64,000 nt of DNA from Viscum album (taxonomy: Eukaryota; Streptophyta; Magnoliopsida; Santalales; Viscaceae), in contig OY728125.1 of the NCBI GenBank assembly GCA_963277665.1, positions 1,716,424,889 through 1,716,488,888 of the forward strand, written 5' to 3'. A program made the translations under genes and the position numbers. The notes below the pieces were generated by a model. It saw only the letters and a list, made by a program, of their open reading frames with translations. It was not told the DNA's origin and made no database searches. Positions 22,937-34,479 of this stretch are shown here, in pieces. Position 1 is the first letter of the stretch. Each line of letters begins with the position of its first letter.

Positions 22937-24091
22937 TCAAGTGATGATGGGGTCATGCAGTGTGATAAAATCCACTGCATCAGTAGGATGTCCCTCAATG
23001 TATCTCTTCAAACGTTGCCCATTGAATGTAAAGCTCCTTCCAGTGTCCTCTTGTGTGATCTCCACTGCACCATAAGGAAAAACATTAGACACAATATAAG
23101 GACCTAACCATCTGGAACGCAACTTACCAGGCATCAACTTCAGTCGTGAACTATAGATAAGGACTTTCTCTCCAACATGAAACTCCCTTTTTTGGATCAT
23201 TTTGTCATGAGCTACTTTTGATCTTTCCTTGTAGAGCCTTGAGTTCTCATATGATGACAGGCGAATCTCCTCAAGCTCTTGAATTTGCAACTTCCTTTGA
23301 ATTCCATCTTGGGCCAAATCCATGTTGCATTTATTTATAGCCCAATATGCCCGATGCTCGACTTCCACTGGGAGATGACATGCTTTCCCAAAAACAATCC
23401 GAAATGGGGACATAGCAATGGGGGTCTTGTATGCTGTCCTATAAGCCCACAATGCATCATCCAAGCGCTTGCTCCAATCCTTCCTATTTGGCTGCACGGT
23501 TTTCTCCAAGATTTGTTTCAACTCACGATTTGAAACCTCAGCCTGGCCATTTGTTTGGGGGTGGTATGGTGTTGATGTTTTGTGTGTCACCCCATACTTT
23601 CGAAGGAGGGAAGCAAAATTCCTATTGCAAAAGTGTGTCCCTTGGTCATTGATGATGGCCTTTGGTACTCCAAACCTGCAAAAAATTTGTGCTTTGACAA
23701 AGTCCACAACAACATGAGAATCGTCAGTCCTGGTGGCCTTGGCCTCCACCCATTTACTCACATAATCAATAGCAACCAAAATGTACAAAAATCCAAATGA
23801 ACTAGGAAAAGGACCCATAAAGTCGATGCCCCATACATTAAAAATCTCACAAAATAGTATGGGTTGTTGGGGCATCTCATGTCTCCTAGAAATGTTCCCA
23901 GTGTGTTGGCAACGAGAGCATGACTTACAAAACACATGGGCATCATGGAATAATCTAGGCCAATATAATCCAGAGTCCAAAACTTTACTAGCTGTCCTTT
24001 GGGGTCCAAAGTGTCCACCACATGCAAGTGTATGACAGAAATGCAAAACAGACTCAAACTCATGATCGGGAACACACCTCCTAATGACTTA
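22937..24091 (-). pseudogene. Athila copy B integrase
   Basis: This part lies between the stop at 24089-24091 (TAA where copy A reads CAA) and the terminal stop at 22937-22939. It holds the zinc-binding region ([20 protein letters not shown]) and all three catalytic acids: WGIDFMGPF (aspartate codon 23822-23824), [10 protein letters not shown], and [10 protein letters not shown]. Unlike copy A, the catalytic triad is complete. The domain is still separated from the upstream polyprotein by the stop, so it could not be made as part of gag-pol. Confidence 0.87.
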
Positions 24092-26197
24092 GTCACTACA
24101 CATGCGCCAGAGGTAAGGATCATCCCACACATAAAACCTGGACTCACTTTTTAATTTTTGGACTTGATGTTTCTTTAAATTTGCAGGGATTTCAGAAGTA
24201 GCAAGGTAGTTAACTAAATCAGCATACCAAGGATGCGTACCTGAGATGGTATAGAGATGCTCATCAGGGAAAGTGTCCCAAAGTGGTACCTGATCCAAGG
24301 TGTCATCCTCTAGTGTGTGAGTAAGCCTACTCATGTGGTCTGCCACCAAATTCTCTGACCCCTTCTTGTCCTTTATCTTAAGGTCAAACTCTTGAAGAAG
24401 GAGCATCCAACGGATAAGTCGTGGCTTTGCATCTGGCTTCTTTAGGAGGTACCTCAAAGCTGCATGGTCAGAAAAAACAACTACTTTAGAGCCCAATAAA
24501 TATGAACAGAATTTATCTAAAGCAAATATGACAGCAAGAAACTCCTTTTCTGTGGTAGTGTAGTTTGATTGGGCTGAATCTAGTGTCCTCGATGCATAGG
24601 CGATCACATGTGAACGCCCCTCCACCCTCTGAGATAAGACAGCTCCAACCGCGAAGTTAGAGGCGTTACACATAAGCTCAAATGGAAGGTCCCACCATGG
24701 GGGCTGTATGATAGGTGGAGTGGTCAGACACTTCTTTATCTCATCAAAGGAAGTCCTACAAGAATCATCAAACACAAATTCAGAATCTTTTTTAAGTAAT
24801 CGTGACATAGGAAGAGCGATCTTACTAAAATCTTTGATGAAGCGCCGATAAAATCCTGCATGCCCTAGGAAAGATCTAACATCACGCACACATGAAGGAT
24901 AGGGTAAGGATGAAATAATTTCTACTTTAGATCTATCAACCTCTATCCCATGTTTTGACACCACATGCCCTAAGACAATGCCATGCTCTACCATAAAATG
25001 ACACTTTTCAAAGTTCAGGACCAGATTCTTCTCAATACAACGATTCAACACATTTCCCAAACTACTTAGACATTCATCAAATGAAGACCCATACACTGTA
25101 AAATCATCCATAAATACCTCCATGCAGGTCTCAATAAAATCAGAAAAAATACTCACCATACATCTCTGGAAGGTACCTGGGGTGTTGCAAAGTCCAAATG
25201 GCATCCTCCGGTAGGCAAATGTGCCAAAGGGACAGGTGAATGTAGTCTTATCCTGATCCTCTGGAGCTATAGGAACCTGAAAATATCCAGAAAATCCATC
25301 CAAGAAGCAATAGTGTGTTTTCCCAGCTAGTCTCTCGAGCATTTGATCAATAAATGGGAGGGGGAAATGGTCCTTGCGAGTGGTCTGATTCAGTTTCCTA
25401 TAATCAACACACACACACCAACTGTTTTGCACCCTCATTGGAACTAAATCATCTTTCTCATTTTTAACAACAGTAAAACCAGTTTTCTTAGGCACAACCT
25501 GAATTGGACTTACCCACTGTGAATCTGAAATGGGAAAGATTATACCTGCCTCGAGAAATTTCTCAACTTCCTTTTTAACAACTTCCAGGAAGGTGGGATT
25601 GAGTCTCCTTTGTGGTTGTCTCACCGGTTTAGCCCCATCCTCCAAGATAATCCTATGCATGAAAATGGAGGGGCTAATACCTGATATGTCAGCCAAGGTC
25701 CACCCAATCGCCCTGATGTTCTCCCTCAAAATATTCAAAAGCCTTTCTTCATGTTCAAAAGGGAGATTGTTAGCAATGATAACAGGTAATCTCTCACCAC
25801 TCAACAAGTATGAGTATTTCAGATTTGGTGGCAATGGCTTGAGTTCTAATGAAGGAGGGTGTAGTATGGATGGAGACATTGAAGGAACTGAAATATGTGC
25901 ACAAATAGCATCAGTATCAGAATAGACATCATCAAAATCATAGAATAAAGCATCAAATCCATCAGCATACTCAACAGCCATTTCATAATCAGAGTGAACA
26001 TGATCAAAATCAGAATATGAATCCACATCAAAATCAAATTTTAGAGAGTCTTGTTCATTAGAAACAGGTGTGGAAGTTCTCTTAGTCATTAAACCAGAAC
26101 CAATACTCATAATCTCCCTAAGCATAGGACAATCCAATTCCATGATTTTTTTACTTGGTGGTTCAAAATGGGAGATAACAAAAGCAGAATGGTCCTA
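24092..26197 (-). pseudogene. Athila copy B reverse transcriptase and RNase H
   Basis: This is the longest open stretch in the array (about 700 codons), between stops at 26195-26197 and 24089-24091. It starts with an acidic protease-RT linker ([22 protein letters not shown]), then RT with [18 protein letters not shown] and catalytic FMDDF at 25100-25114. RNase H follows in the same frame, because copy B keeps the five-G run that is shortened in copy A. The first RNase H aspartate is changed to asparagine ([13 protein letters not shown], codon 24665-24667), which should abolish RNase H activity. So copy B carries both a missense active-site loss and flanking stops. Confidence 0.87.
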
Positions 26198-28354
26198 TGA
26201 GGGGTACTTCATGGAATCCATAACATTAAATATCACAACTTCATCTCCAAACTCCATGGAAAGTGTACCCTCATTGACATTTATGATAGTTTTTGCAGTT
26301 TTTAGGAAGGGTCTACCTAAGATAATGGGGGCATGAGAACTTACCTGATCATCCTCCATGTTAAGAACATAGAAATCCGCTGGAAAGATCATGTCTCTTA
26401 CCCGGACAAGTACATCCTCAAGGACTCCCGCTGGATATGCCGTAGCTCTATTCGCCAATTGCACCACTACTCTTGTTGGCTTCAACTCACCAACCTGCAA
26501 GGAAGAGAATACAGAGTGAGGCATCACATTTATTGAAGCTCCTAAATCACAAAGAGCATCAGAGAAGTGCAACTCCCCTATGGTACATGGGATGGTGAAT
26601 GTCCCGGGATCCTTGCACTTTGTTGGCATTGCTAGAGTTGGTGTAATGAGTGCCGAAACATTCCTTCCAAGGTTGATCCTCTCATTTCCCTTGAGCCCTC
26701 TTCGATTGGTACAAAGTTCTTTTAAGAATTTCGCATACCTTGGAATTTTCTTAATGGCTTCAAGTAGAGGAATGTTGATCTCCACACGCTTGAATGTGTC
26801 CAAAACCTCCTTTTGCATTGCTTCTTCAGCCATCTTCTTGGTTTGAACAACCCTGTTTGGAAAAGGAAGGGGTTTAGGAGGAACATCATCAATCTTTTTC
26901 TTACCTTTATCGTTCTCCTTGGATTGCTCATCAGTTGGTATGGAATGCGGCTTCTCTGAAGTTGAGGTGAATCCCGGTGGAATGGTAGGTGTAGATGTAT
27001 CGTTCATTTGCTTCCCACTTCTCAATGTGATGGCACTAACATTCCCCTTTGGATTTGGAGTGGGTTGGGAAGGTAGATTTCCAGAATTCTTACTCACAAG
27101 TTCATGGAGGGCGGTGGCAATCTGACTCATTTGAGTCTTCAACTCTCTCAGCTCCGAACCTTGACTCTTCAGCTCATTCTGTTGATTAAGAACAATTTGT
27201 TTCAAAAGATCATCAGTGTTAGAGTCTACCTTGTGTTGGATATTCCCTTATTGCTGACTTGTTGATGTTTGAGCTTCAAATCTCCTTTGGGGTTGTTGGA
27301 AACCCTGCTGGTAAGGCGGAGGCTGCTGGAAGTTTTGTTGAAATGGGGGCCTTTGTTGTTGTCCAGAGCCATACCTCATGTCCGCTAGATCTTTCAACCC
27401 TTGGTTGTATGTTGGATCAAACTTCTTTTGGGGATATGGTTGTTGTTGTTGCTGCTGAAATGGTCTCCCAGGGAACACTGCTGCACAATCTTCTGTTTCT
27501 TGGAGTTGTGGGCAACAGTCAGTTGGGTGGCTTGTCTCAGTGCAAATACCACAAGGCCTTGAAGGAGGGGGTTGGGATGTCTTTTGAGCCAATGAAATCT
27601 GCCTCACCATAGTTTTCAATTCTTCTAACTTAGTATCAATCAAATTACTTTCAAGAGAAGAAGGACTTACCTGATGTACTCCCCTGACATGTGGTGTGCC
27701 TCTATCACCAAATTGTTGGGAGTTTTGGGCCATCTTGTCGATCAACGCACGTGCAGCTACAAGTGTCTTGTCCACCAATGCTCCTCCAGCCGCAACATCT
27801 ACCATGCTTCTCTCCATAGGTGTGAGTCCTTCATAGAAGTACTGAATGAGTATTTGCTCACTGATTTGGTGATGTGGGAAGCTTGCACACAACTTCTTGA
27901 ATCTCTCCCAATACTCATACATTGACTCCCCTTGGGCTTGCTTGATCCCCGATATCTCCTTTCGAATGGATGTGGTCCTTGATGTTGGAAAAAATCTCTA
28001 CAAGAAAAGACGTTTCAAATCGTTCCAACAAGTTACATCTTCGGGTTGTAAATAATACATCCAATCTTTCGCAGCTCCATCAAGTGAGAATGGGAATGCT
28101 CTTAGTTTGATTTGATCTTCAGAGACATTTCTAGGTTTTAGGGTTGAGCAAACCACATTAAATTCTTTCAAATGTTTATTGGGATCCTCACTAGAGAGGC
28201 CATGAAACTTTGGAAGTAAGTGAATTAACCCAGATTTCAGTTCGAAGTCCGATTCGAGATTTGGGTATGCAATACAATTTGGTTGATAGTTAATATCAGG
28301 TGCAGCCAATTCTGGAATGGTTCTATTAAGTTCATTTCCATTGTTTCCAGCCAT
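26198..28354 (-). pseudogene. Athila copy B gag and protease
   Basis: The ATG at 28354 and domain order are as in copy A. The frame is broken by TAG at 27998-28000 (CAG in copy A, about codon 119) and TAA at 27248-27250 (CAA in copy A, after the TSTSQQ segment). A stop at 26195-26197 then ends it. The capsid region, the CGICTETSHPTDCC knuckle and the ALCDLGAS protease site are all still readable. Gag-pol from 28354 to 22937 is exactly 5418 nt in one frame with no frameshift; copy A is one nucleotide shorter. Confidence 0.88.
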
Positions 28355-28751
28355 TGGTTCTTGTTTTATGGTTGAATTTTAATTGCTTCCAATTTCAATT
28401 TTCTGATATTGGAGTAATTCTCCAACTGGTTGAATGTTGAAACTTCCCGTAGATTGAGAATGTCTGATTCGTGCCCTAAGGCTACGTTCAATCTCAGGGT
28501 CAAGATCTAAGAGATCTTCGGGATTAGTTCGTGTCATCAATCAATGAAAGATGAAAAGAAGGAATGTGGACCATAGTAAAATAAAAATTAGAAGTTTGAG
28601 TTGATGGTCCAAAAAGAAGTAGAAAGAGATAAAAGAAGAAAAAGAAAGAAAAAAAAATCAGATTGGGTAAAGACGGAAGAAAGAAGAGAGGAAGAGAATT
28701 AAAATGTAAAATAAAATAAATACCTCTAATTGGTTGAAATAATTACTTACC
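28355..28751 (-). other. 5' leader of Athila copy B
   Basis: Non-coding leader between primer-binding site and gag, collinear with 19190-19585. No gene is seen. Confidence 0.7.
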
Positions 28752-28769
28752 TCCCCAGCAAAGGCGCCA
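28752..28769 (-). other. Primer-binding site (tRNA-Asp) of Athila copy B, two mismatches
   Basis: TGGCGCCTTTGCTGGGGA on the - strand, 3 nt from the LTR, with two changes from the site kept in copy A. Confidence 0.85.
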
Positions 28770-28772
28770 ATT

Positions 28773-30514
28773 TGAAAGAGCGCTGTCGTGGGCACCCTCA
28801 AATGATTAGTGTGATTTGGGGTACTTAAGTGCAGCAGAGTGGCTGACCAAGGTCGTCTCTCAAAGGAGGAAGTGAATTTAACAACTTATTAGAGGTACTC
28901 TAAAAAATAAAATAAAATAGAATAGAATAAAAACACTACTTTAAAGGATTGGGGTTTGTTGTAGTTTATGAATCTAGAAGAAGTTTGCTGGAATAATATT
29001 GTATAATTTTTTTTTGTTTTTAGTTTTGAAATGAATTTCAATTTAAATGACACAACAAGAAGATGTTTTTTTTAGAAATCTATTTAATAAGCGTAATCGA
29101 TCTAACTCTACCTCTTAACTTTATTATTAATCATTATCATTTAAATTAACATTCACTTAATTATGATCCCTTAATTTGTTAAATCCCGAACCCTACGAGA
29201 ATTAACGTTACCACAAAGATGATGTGAATTTAAACCTAGGCTAACTTTGGAACGTGCAATCACAGCACCCTGCTTTGATTGATGTTCTAAGATTAGATTA
29301 TGATCAGTGGTAAATTAAGGCACATATCCATTCTAGAAATGAGGATGAATTGTGTTTTGGGATTATATTTGAACTCTACAAATTTATCCCGTGTGGTCTT
29401 GTATTACCGATTAAGATCGCGCTCTCACAATTTACACAAAATCCCGACCTCACGTGTTTTTGTGTTAATTGTTCAATTGCTTGCTTAGTTTCTTACAATT
29501 TAAAAACACAATTCATGGATCATATTAAGTGAATTACAGTATCCCATTTATTCAAAAATAATTAAATGAAGAGGGTAGAAGATAGATCGATTACTAAAAG
29601 ACTACTCTTCCATGGGTGGCGTAATCATCGTAGAAGCGTTTTGCATGTGCAAAGGTTTAAAATGGGTATAACCCAATAATGCTTCTGCTCAAAAATTCCA
29701 GCCCAATTAGGAATATTTAGAGAAGAATAAATTTAAACAAAACAGAAGAAAAGAGAAGAAATATAAGAATAGCAATGAAGTTTATTACACAAATGAAAAC
29801 ATTACAAAATGAGGAAGAGAAGGAGGCTTCAATGAGGGGATCCTTGCTTCAAGAGCTACCCCTCTTACAATGGTTGGAGAATTTGGGTGAAACAAATTCT
29901 CCTCTTCCTAAAATCTCCAAATTCACGTCCCAACCCCTCCAAATGAGAAAAACTCCAATTTATAGAGGGGAGGGGAGGAGAGGTTACAAGTGGTTTCAAG
30001 TGTGAATGTGGAAATTCGGCCAAATATTTTATTCCAACTTTCACCGCCCATTTGACCACCAAAACGCGTGAATTGGCCGGCCTTCCAGAAGGATTATTTG
30101 TGCCACATCATGTTCCCGAGATTTCATCAACATTTGGGCTCAATACAAGCCCTTATGTAGAATATATGGCCCAAATACAGAACCTTCTCCATTCTGGCGA
30201 GCCCAGCCCAACTTTTACTTCATGGCCCAATTTCAACAACCAAATGAACTCTTTAGCTTTAGTGTCCTGAATAAAAGTTGTAGATAATTAAGTTAGTAAC
30301 ACTGTTACAAAATTTCAAATTCAAATAATGAATATAAAAATATTTATCTTCGAAATACTACAGTGCACTATTAAGGGTAAAACTGGAATTTTCACCAAAT
30401 TTTCAAATGAATGATCAAATCCCAAATATTTTATAAATAAACATGTTTAACACAATGTGAGGAAATTATATCATTTATTATCAATAAAATATTCAATAAA
30501 ATAGTGTTTTATCA
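28773..30514 (-). repeat. Athila LTR 3 (5' LTR of copy B), 1742 bp
   Basis: It opens on the displayed strand with TGAAAGAGCGCTG after the copy B primer-binding site and ends at TTTTATCA (30514), followed by TSD TCTAT. It carries the TATA box at about 29958-29965. Open frames at 29350-29532 and 29775-30005 match those in the other LTRs and are not genes. Confidence 0.9.
29958..29965 (-). promoter_or_regulatory. Athila LTR 3 TATA box
   Basis: CTATAAAT on the - strand, in the same context as in LTR 1. As the 5' LTR of copy B, this would be the promoter for a transcript reading B and, if unprocessed at LTR 2, on into A. Confidence 0.55.
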
Positions 30515-30519
30515 TCTAT
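30515..30519. other. Target-site duplication TCTAT, right copy
   Basis: Matches 10436-10440. It closes the Athila array, and element C resumes here. Confidence 0.85.
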
Positions 30520-31149
30520 CCTCAAAGAATCAACATTGTTAGAAGGATAAAGAGCAGTCATGATAATATGAGCTCATGTTAAGGCCAAAGTTTCCCTTGA
30601 ATTTGGAATATTTCATGCAAAATTTCTCAAAATCATGGGAACTTCCCCACCAAACAGCACAACAAGAACTGACCTATCAAGAGGAATCTTCATTTGATTA
30701 GGAATTGATCTTTGATTGAATTAATTTTATTCACTTAACAGACCCCTATGCAAATGGTGGTTCTGTTTATGAAACTAAATTACCTAAACATAATTGGGGA
30801 ACTAGGGTAAGTGGTAACGGTATAGGATACAAGGGAATAAACTGATATTCTAGAAGAAACTATTATAATTACACCCCATCTAGAACCATTTATGAAGAAG
30901 AAACTCATGGGAGAGCTCTTCAATGAGCTTAGAAAGAACAAGTGAATTCTCTCAAACATGATAGTGTTGGCCCGAACATGATCATCTTTGATGACCGATT
31001 AGAGGTTATAACACTGCTTTCTCAATAGGTGAGAAAACATAGCCAACCTAATCCACAATGAGAATAAGTGTTTCTAGTATCTACCCCAATAAATGGTACA
31101 TCTACATCAGAAGCATCTACTTCCAAGGCACCTGAAAAACTGTATCTCC
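30520..31149 (+). pseudogene. Element C gag-protease linker (decayed)
   Basis: Continuation of the Tat element interrupted at 10440. No frame is readable over distance and no domain is recognised. Its position matches 58600-59240 in element D. Confidence 0.45.
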
Positions 31150-31990
31150 ATGTTGTAAAATGAAGGCCTTTAGACCAAAAGTATGATGTTTTGAATAAAC
31201 TTCCCCAAGTACCATACATTTTATCAATCCTGGGTTCTTTGAATCTATCAAAATATATTCTAGAAGAACTTATTGAGGCTTTGTCAAGTCCTTAGGAGAT
31301 TGAAACGAAGGTTTCTACTACTGAGGTTTTCCATATAAAGAATGATCCTATATAATGTCATGCAGTTATATCATTCATGGATAAAGATGAGGTTGATGTT
31401 GTACATGGAAACATCATGACCTTGTATTTATTAATCAAGGTTAATGATAAAGATATCTGACGATCCATCATTGATAATGGCTCAGGAGTCAACCTCATTA
31501 TCATCCATACACATCGTTGATTAGGTCTCACTAAATTTGACTTATCTCCCTCCAATTTGATGTTGCAAGGTTGTGAAAAGAATGAACAAGAACCTCTAGG
31601 AAATATTACACTCAAAATTTAGTTTAGGTATCTTGTATCTAATTTAGATTTCATGGTTGTATGATAGGACATAGCTTTCAACATTCTTCTTGGAAGTCCT
31701 TGGCTACATCAACATGTAGCTATTCTTTCTTTATACAATCAAGTTCTCAAGTATTGCTTAAATGATAAAATTGTAACATTTCATAGTGAAAAATCCCTAT
31801 TCAAAATGTATGAATCTCATTATATTGAGGCAAAGTTCTATCACACAAAAGGGAACACAGTCCATGGAAAAAGATATAACAAGAATCAATGCTACGAATG
31901 GTCTAGAAAAGATCCCATCTAACACATTCAAAAATCACAGTGTAGAATATGTGTTACCTATCAATCAAATGGAAAGGATATAACCAAATC
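31150..31990 (+). pseudogene. Element C aspartic protease region (decayed)
   Basis: Retropepsin processes the polyprotein. A segment near 31160-31300 reads KYDVLNKLPQVP... then EELIEALSSP, the conserved stretch upstream of protease in Tat elements. The active site reads IIDNGSGVNL with D-N-G at 31473-31481, where the family has D-G-G or D-S-G. A later LLGSPWLH segment is the conserved C-terminal motif of the domain. Stops interrupt it at several places. The matching region of element D has lost the aspartate altogether. Confidence 0.7.
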
Positions 31991-32449
31991 CAAGCACTTT
32001 TCTAGTGACTTATATAATGTCAGTAGTGGCAATAGATCCTGATATCATGTGAGAAATTTTTGATCTACAAATTAGTGGTGAAATCTTAAATGGATATGTC
32101 TTCATTTCATCTACTAAACTTCATAAAGTATTTGCTTCATTAGTCATGCTAGAAAAAGATGTTTCATTAATAGAGAAAGACAAGGATATTGATTCCTAAC
32201 CCATCATTTTCTCTTCAATTCTCCAGGAACACCCTTCATCATCAATATGATCATAAATGGTTGCCTCTTCTTCAGGATGTCCAAATACTGACTCCTCCCC
32301 AAACTCTGAAATTCTTACTTCATCACCTAGCCTTCAAGTAGAAACATAAGGGGTAACATGTGAGGAAGAATAGAAAGATGAAGATCTCAAGGATGCACCT
32401 CTATAAATCAAGGAAGGATTATTTACCACTATGGAAGAACTTAGAGAAA

Positions 32450-33440
32450 TAATTCTGTGTAAGAAGAAGATTCACATCCAACTCTAATTAGTGCAACCAG
32501 GACCCAGGAAATGAAAGAGGTGTACAATGCATTTCTAAATAGATGCCAATATGTGTTTTATGGGGACTATATAGAAATTATAGGACCTGATCTTATGTGG
32601 CCACTCATTATTTAGGTTCTCCAGAAGAGCATCGAGGATTTAAGCATGCATCAAGAAGAACACACCCAAATCACACCTCTAAAAATGATGGTGGAGTCGA
32701 CAAGATTATCAAAGATAACATTATCAGGGAGGTGAAATATCAAAAATTGATGGACAAAATTGTCCCAGTGAAAAATAAGAATGTGAAAATAAGAGTTTAC
32801 ATTGATTTTATAGGTCTTAACCGGTATTGTCTCAAGTATGAATTTCCTGTTCAAATCAAAGATATTTATATTGATGCAACAAATGGATACAAATATCTCT
32901 CCTTTATGGATGGATACTATAGGTATAACCAAATTTGAATTTCCCTAGAAGATTAGGAATTTAAATATTTTATATGCCCTCAAGGCATATATTTCTATTA
33001 GGTAATTCCCTTTGGCTGGAAGAATGCTAGTGCGACATTTCAACGTGAAATGCACCATACATTCAAACCATTCTTGGGGAAATTCATTGAGTGCTATGTA
33101 GATGATCTAGTGGTTAAGTTCGAATAATGTTATGATCAATTGGCTAATCTGGATCCCATATTCAACATGCTTCGGCAACAGAATTTGAAGATAAACCCCT
33201 GGAAATGTGCTTTCAGGGTAACCTTGGGAGAATTTCTCAGTTTTGTTTCACTCCATTGTTTTATCGAAGTTGACCCCGATAAGACTAAGTCCATACTTGG
33301 AATGTCACCTCCTAAAAACATGAGTGAATTGAGAGGACTAAAAAGAAAATTGGCCTATATTTGGTGCTTCATATCCAATTTGGTATGCAAGTGTTTTCCC
33401 TTCACTAAATTGATGATAAAAGGGGTAACATATCAGTGAA
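32450..33440 (+). pseudogene. Element C reverse transcriptase (decayed)
   Basis: Tat-type reverse transcriptase fragments lie in several frames. The GPDLMWPLI-like start (family MPGLDP) is near 32587. From 32740 the sequence reads MDKIVPVKNKNVKIRVYIDF, then YKYLSFMDGYYRYNQI ending at 32938, and the FGWKNASATFQ-like segment is near 33010. The catalytic box YVDD is intact at 33095-33106, followed by LVVKF. The region 33140-33400 holds the thumb (PWKCAFRVTLGEFL, then ELRGLKRKLAYI). Several stops and shifts make it non-functional although the polymerase box survives. Confidence 0.8.
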
Positions 33441-33900
33441 CCAAAGACTACCAATAATTATTGGATATCCTCAATAAATGCCAATTAATCACAAAAATGT
33501 TGATGTCACCTGTTGAAGGAAAGACACTCATTATTTATTTTATAGTCTTGGAGCATTCACTAGGTTCCTTCCTTGCACAAAAGAATGATACTAGGAATGA
33601 AAATAGCCATTACTATCTCAGTCGAACCATACTCAACACAGAGACTCGATATTCAGATATTAGGAAAAGCTACCTAAAATTAATATTTGTAGTTCATAAA
33701 TTGAGACACTATTTTTAGCATCACGAGTTCCACTCGGTATCTCACAATAACTCTCTCAAATTTATCCTCAGTTGTCCTATGCATATAGGGCATCTGGCAT
33801 AGTGGGAGGTTATTCTGCAATAGTTTGATATATAGTTTATACCTACAAAATAAGTAAAAGGATATGATTTAGAATATTTCATTATTGAGAACCCATCATT
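33441..33900 (+). pseudogene. Element C first RNase H (decayed)
   Basis: The reading at 33461-33718 contains HSLGSFLAQKND and YYLSRTILNTETRYSDIRKSYLKLIF, matching the retroviral-type RNase H of Ty3/Gypsy elements, including the ET-x-YS-x-(I/E) glutamate region. The N-terminal aspartate is not kept. It is closed by stops on both sides. Confidence 0.7.
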
Positions 33901-33959
33901 AGAATAGATGATGTTGAATACTAACTTTCTTGATGAATAAATTTTCCCAATTCAAGAAA

Positions 33960-34280
33960 TTCTCTGAATATGGGAAATTTACTTTGATAGTGCTTCCAAA
34001 AGTTCAAAAAGGAAGAGAATATAAGACCCTAAACTCAAAAAGATGGATTAGGAATTGTTCTTATTTCCCAAGATAAGGGAGTATTTCCATATTACATTAT
34101 GTTATCGGATGTTGGTACCTACAAGGATGAATAATATCAAGCTCTAATTATAGTCCTAGAATTAGCACTCCACGTACCGGTGGACCACCTGGAGGTAAAA
34201 GGTGATTCAGAATTGATAATCAAGCAAATAAATGGGGATTAAACCATTAGAGAAGAAGAAATAATTCCCATGTGTGATTA
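33960..34280 (+). pseudogene. Element C second (archaeal-type) RNase H (decayed)
   Basis: After IYFDSASKSS (first aspartate) come the reading LGIVLISQDKGVFPYYIMLSD and, after a stop, YQALIIVLELALHVPVDHLEVKGDSELIIKQING. These match the extra RNase H known only from the Tat branch of plant Ty3/Gypsy elements. It is the best single marker for placing C in Tat. Frame changes and stops make it a relic. Confidence 0.75.
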
Positions 34281-34479
34281 TGTTCAATGCTTAATGGTTT
34301 AATTTCCATCAAATTCATCATTTTCTTGTATCCCACAGTCACAAAATGCCCAAGGTGATGCCTTGGAAAATGTAGCCACTACACTTATAGATCCAAAATG
34401 GGATGAAAAATTCATTGGAATTTCTCATCATTGAGTATTTTCACCTTTTTTTCAAATCATAATAGAATAAATAAATTAA

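Larger units (their letters stand above)
10441..30514 (-). mobile_element. Athila retrotransposon array: LTR-A-LTR-B-LTR, nested in element C
   Basis: Three near-identical LTRs in the same orientation separate two near-identical internal regions. Transcription runs on the - strand, so the 5' LTR of copy A is 19607-21347 and that of copy B is 28773-30514. The central LTR is shared. Athila identity rests on the gag start with the RELAAPD motif, the ALCDLGAS protease site, the FMDDF polymerase box, the integrase with NGQ(A/D)EVSNRELKQ, and the tRNA-Asp primer-binding site. The single TSD outside the whole array points to one original insertion followed by unequal LTR recombination. The array interrupts the gag-protease region of element C. 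Confidence 0.9.

Noticed and set aside
10441..30514. Assembly duplication as the cause of the two Athila copies
   Set aside because: Differences are spread across all parts, including separate stops and active-site changes, and the outer TSD is perfect. A false duplication would be nearly identical. Only long reads can fully exclude it.
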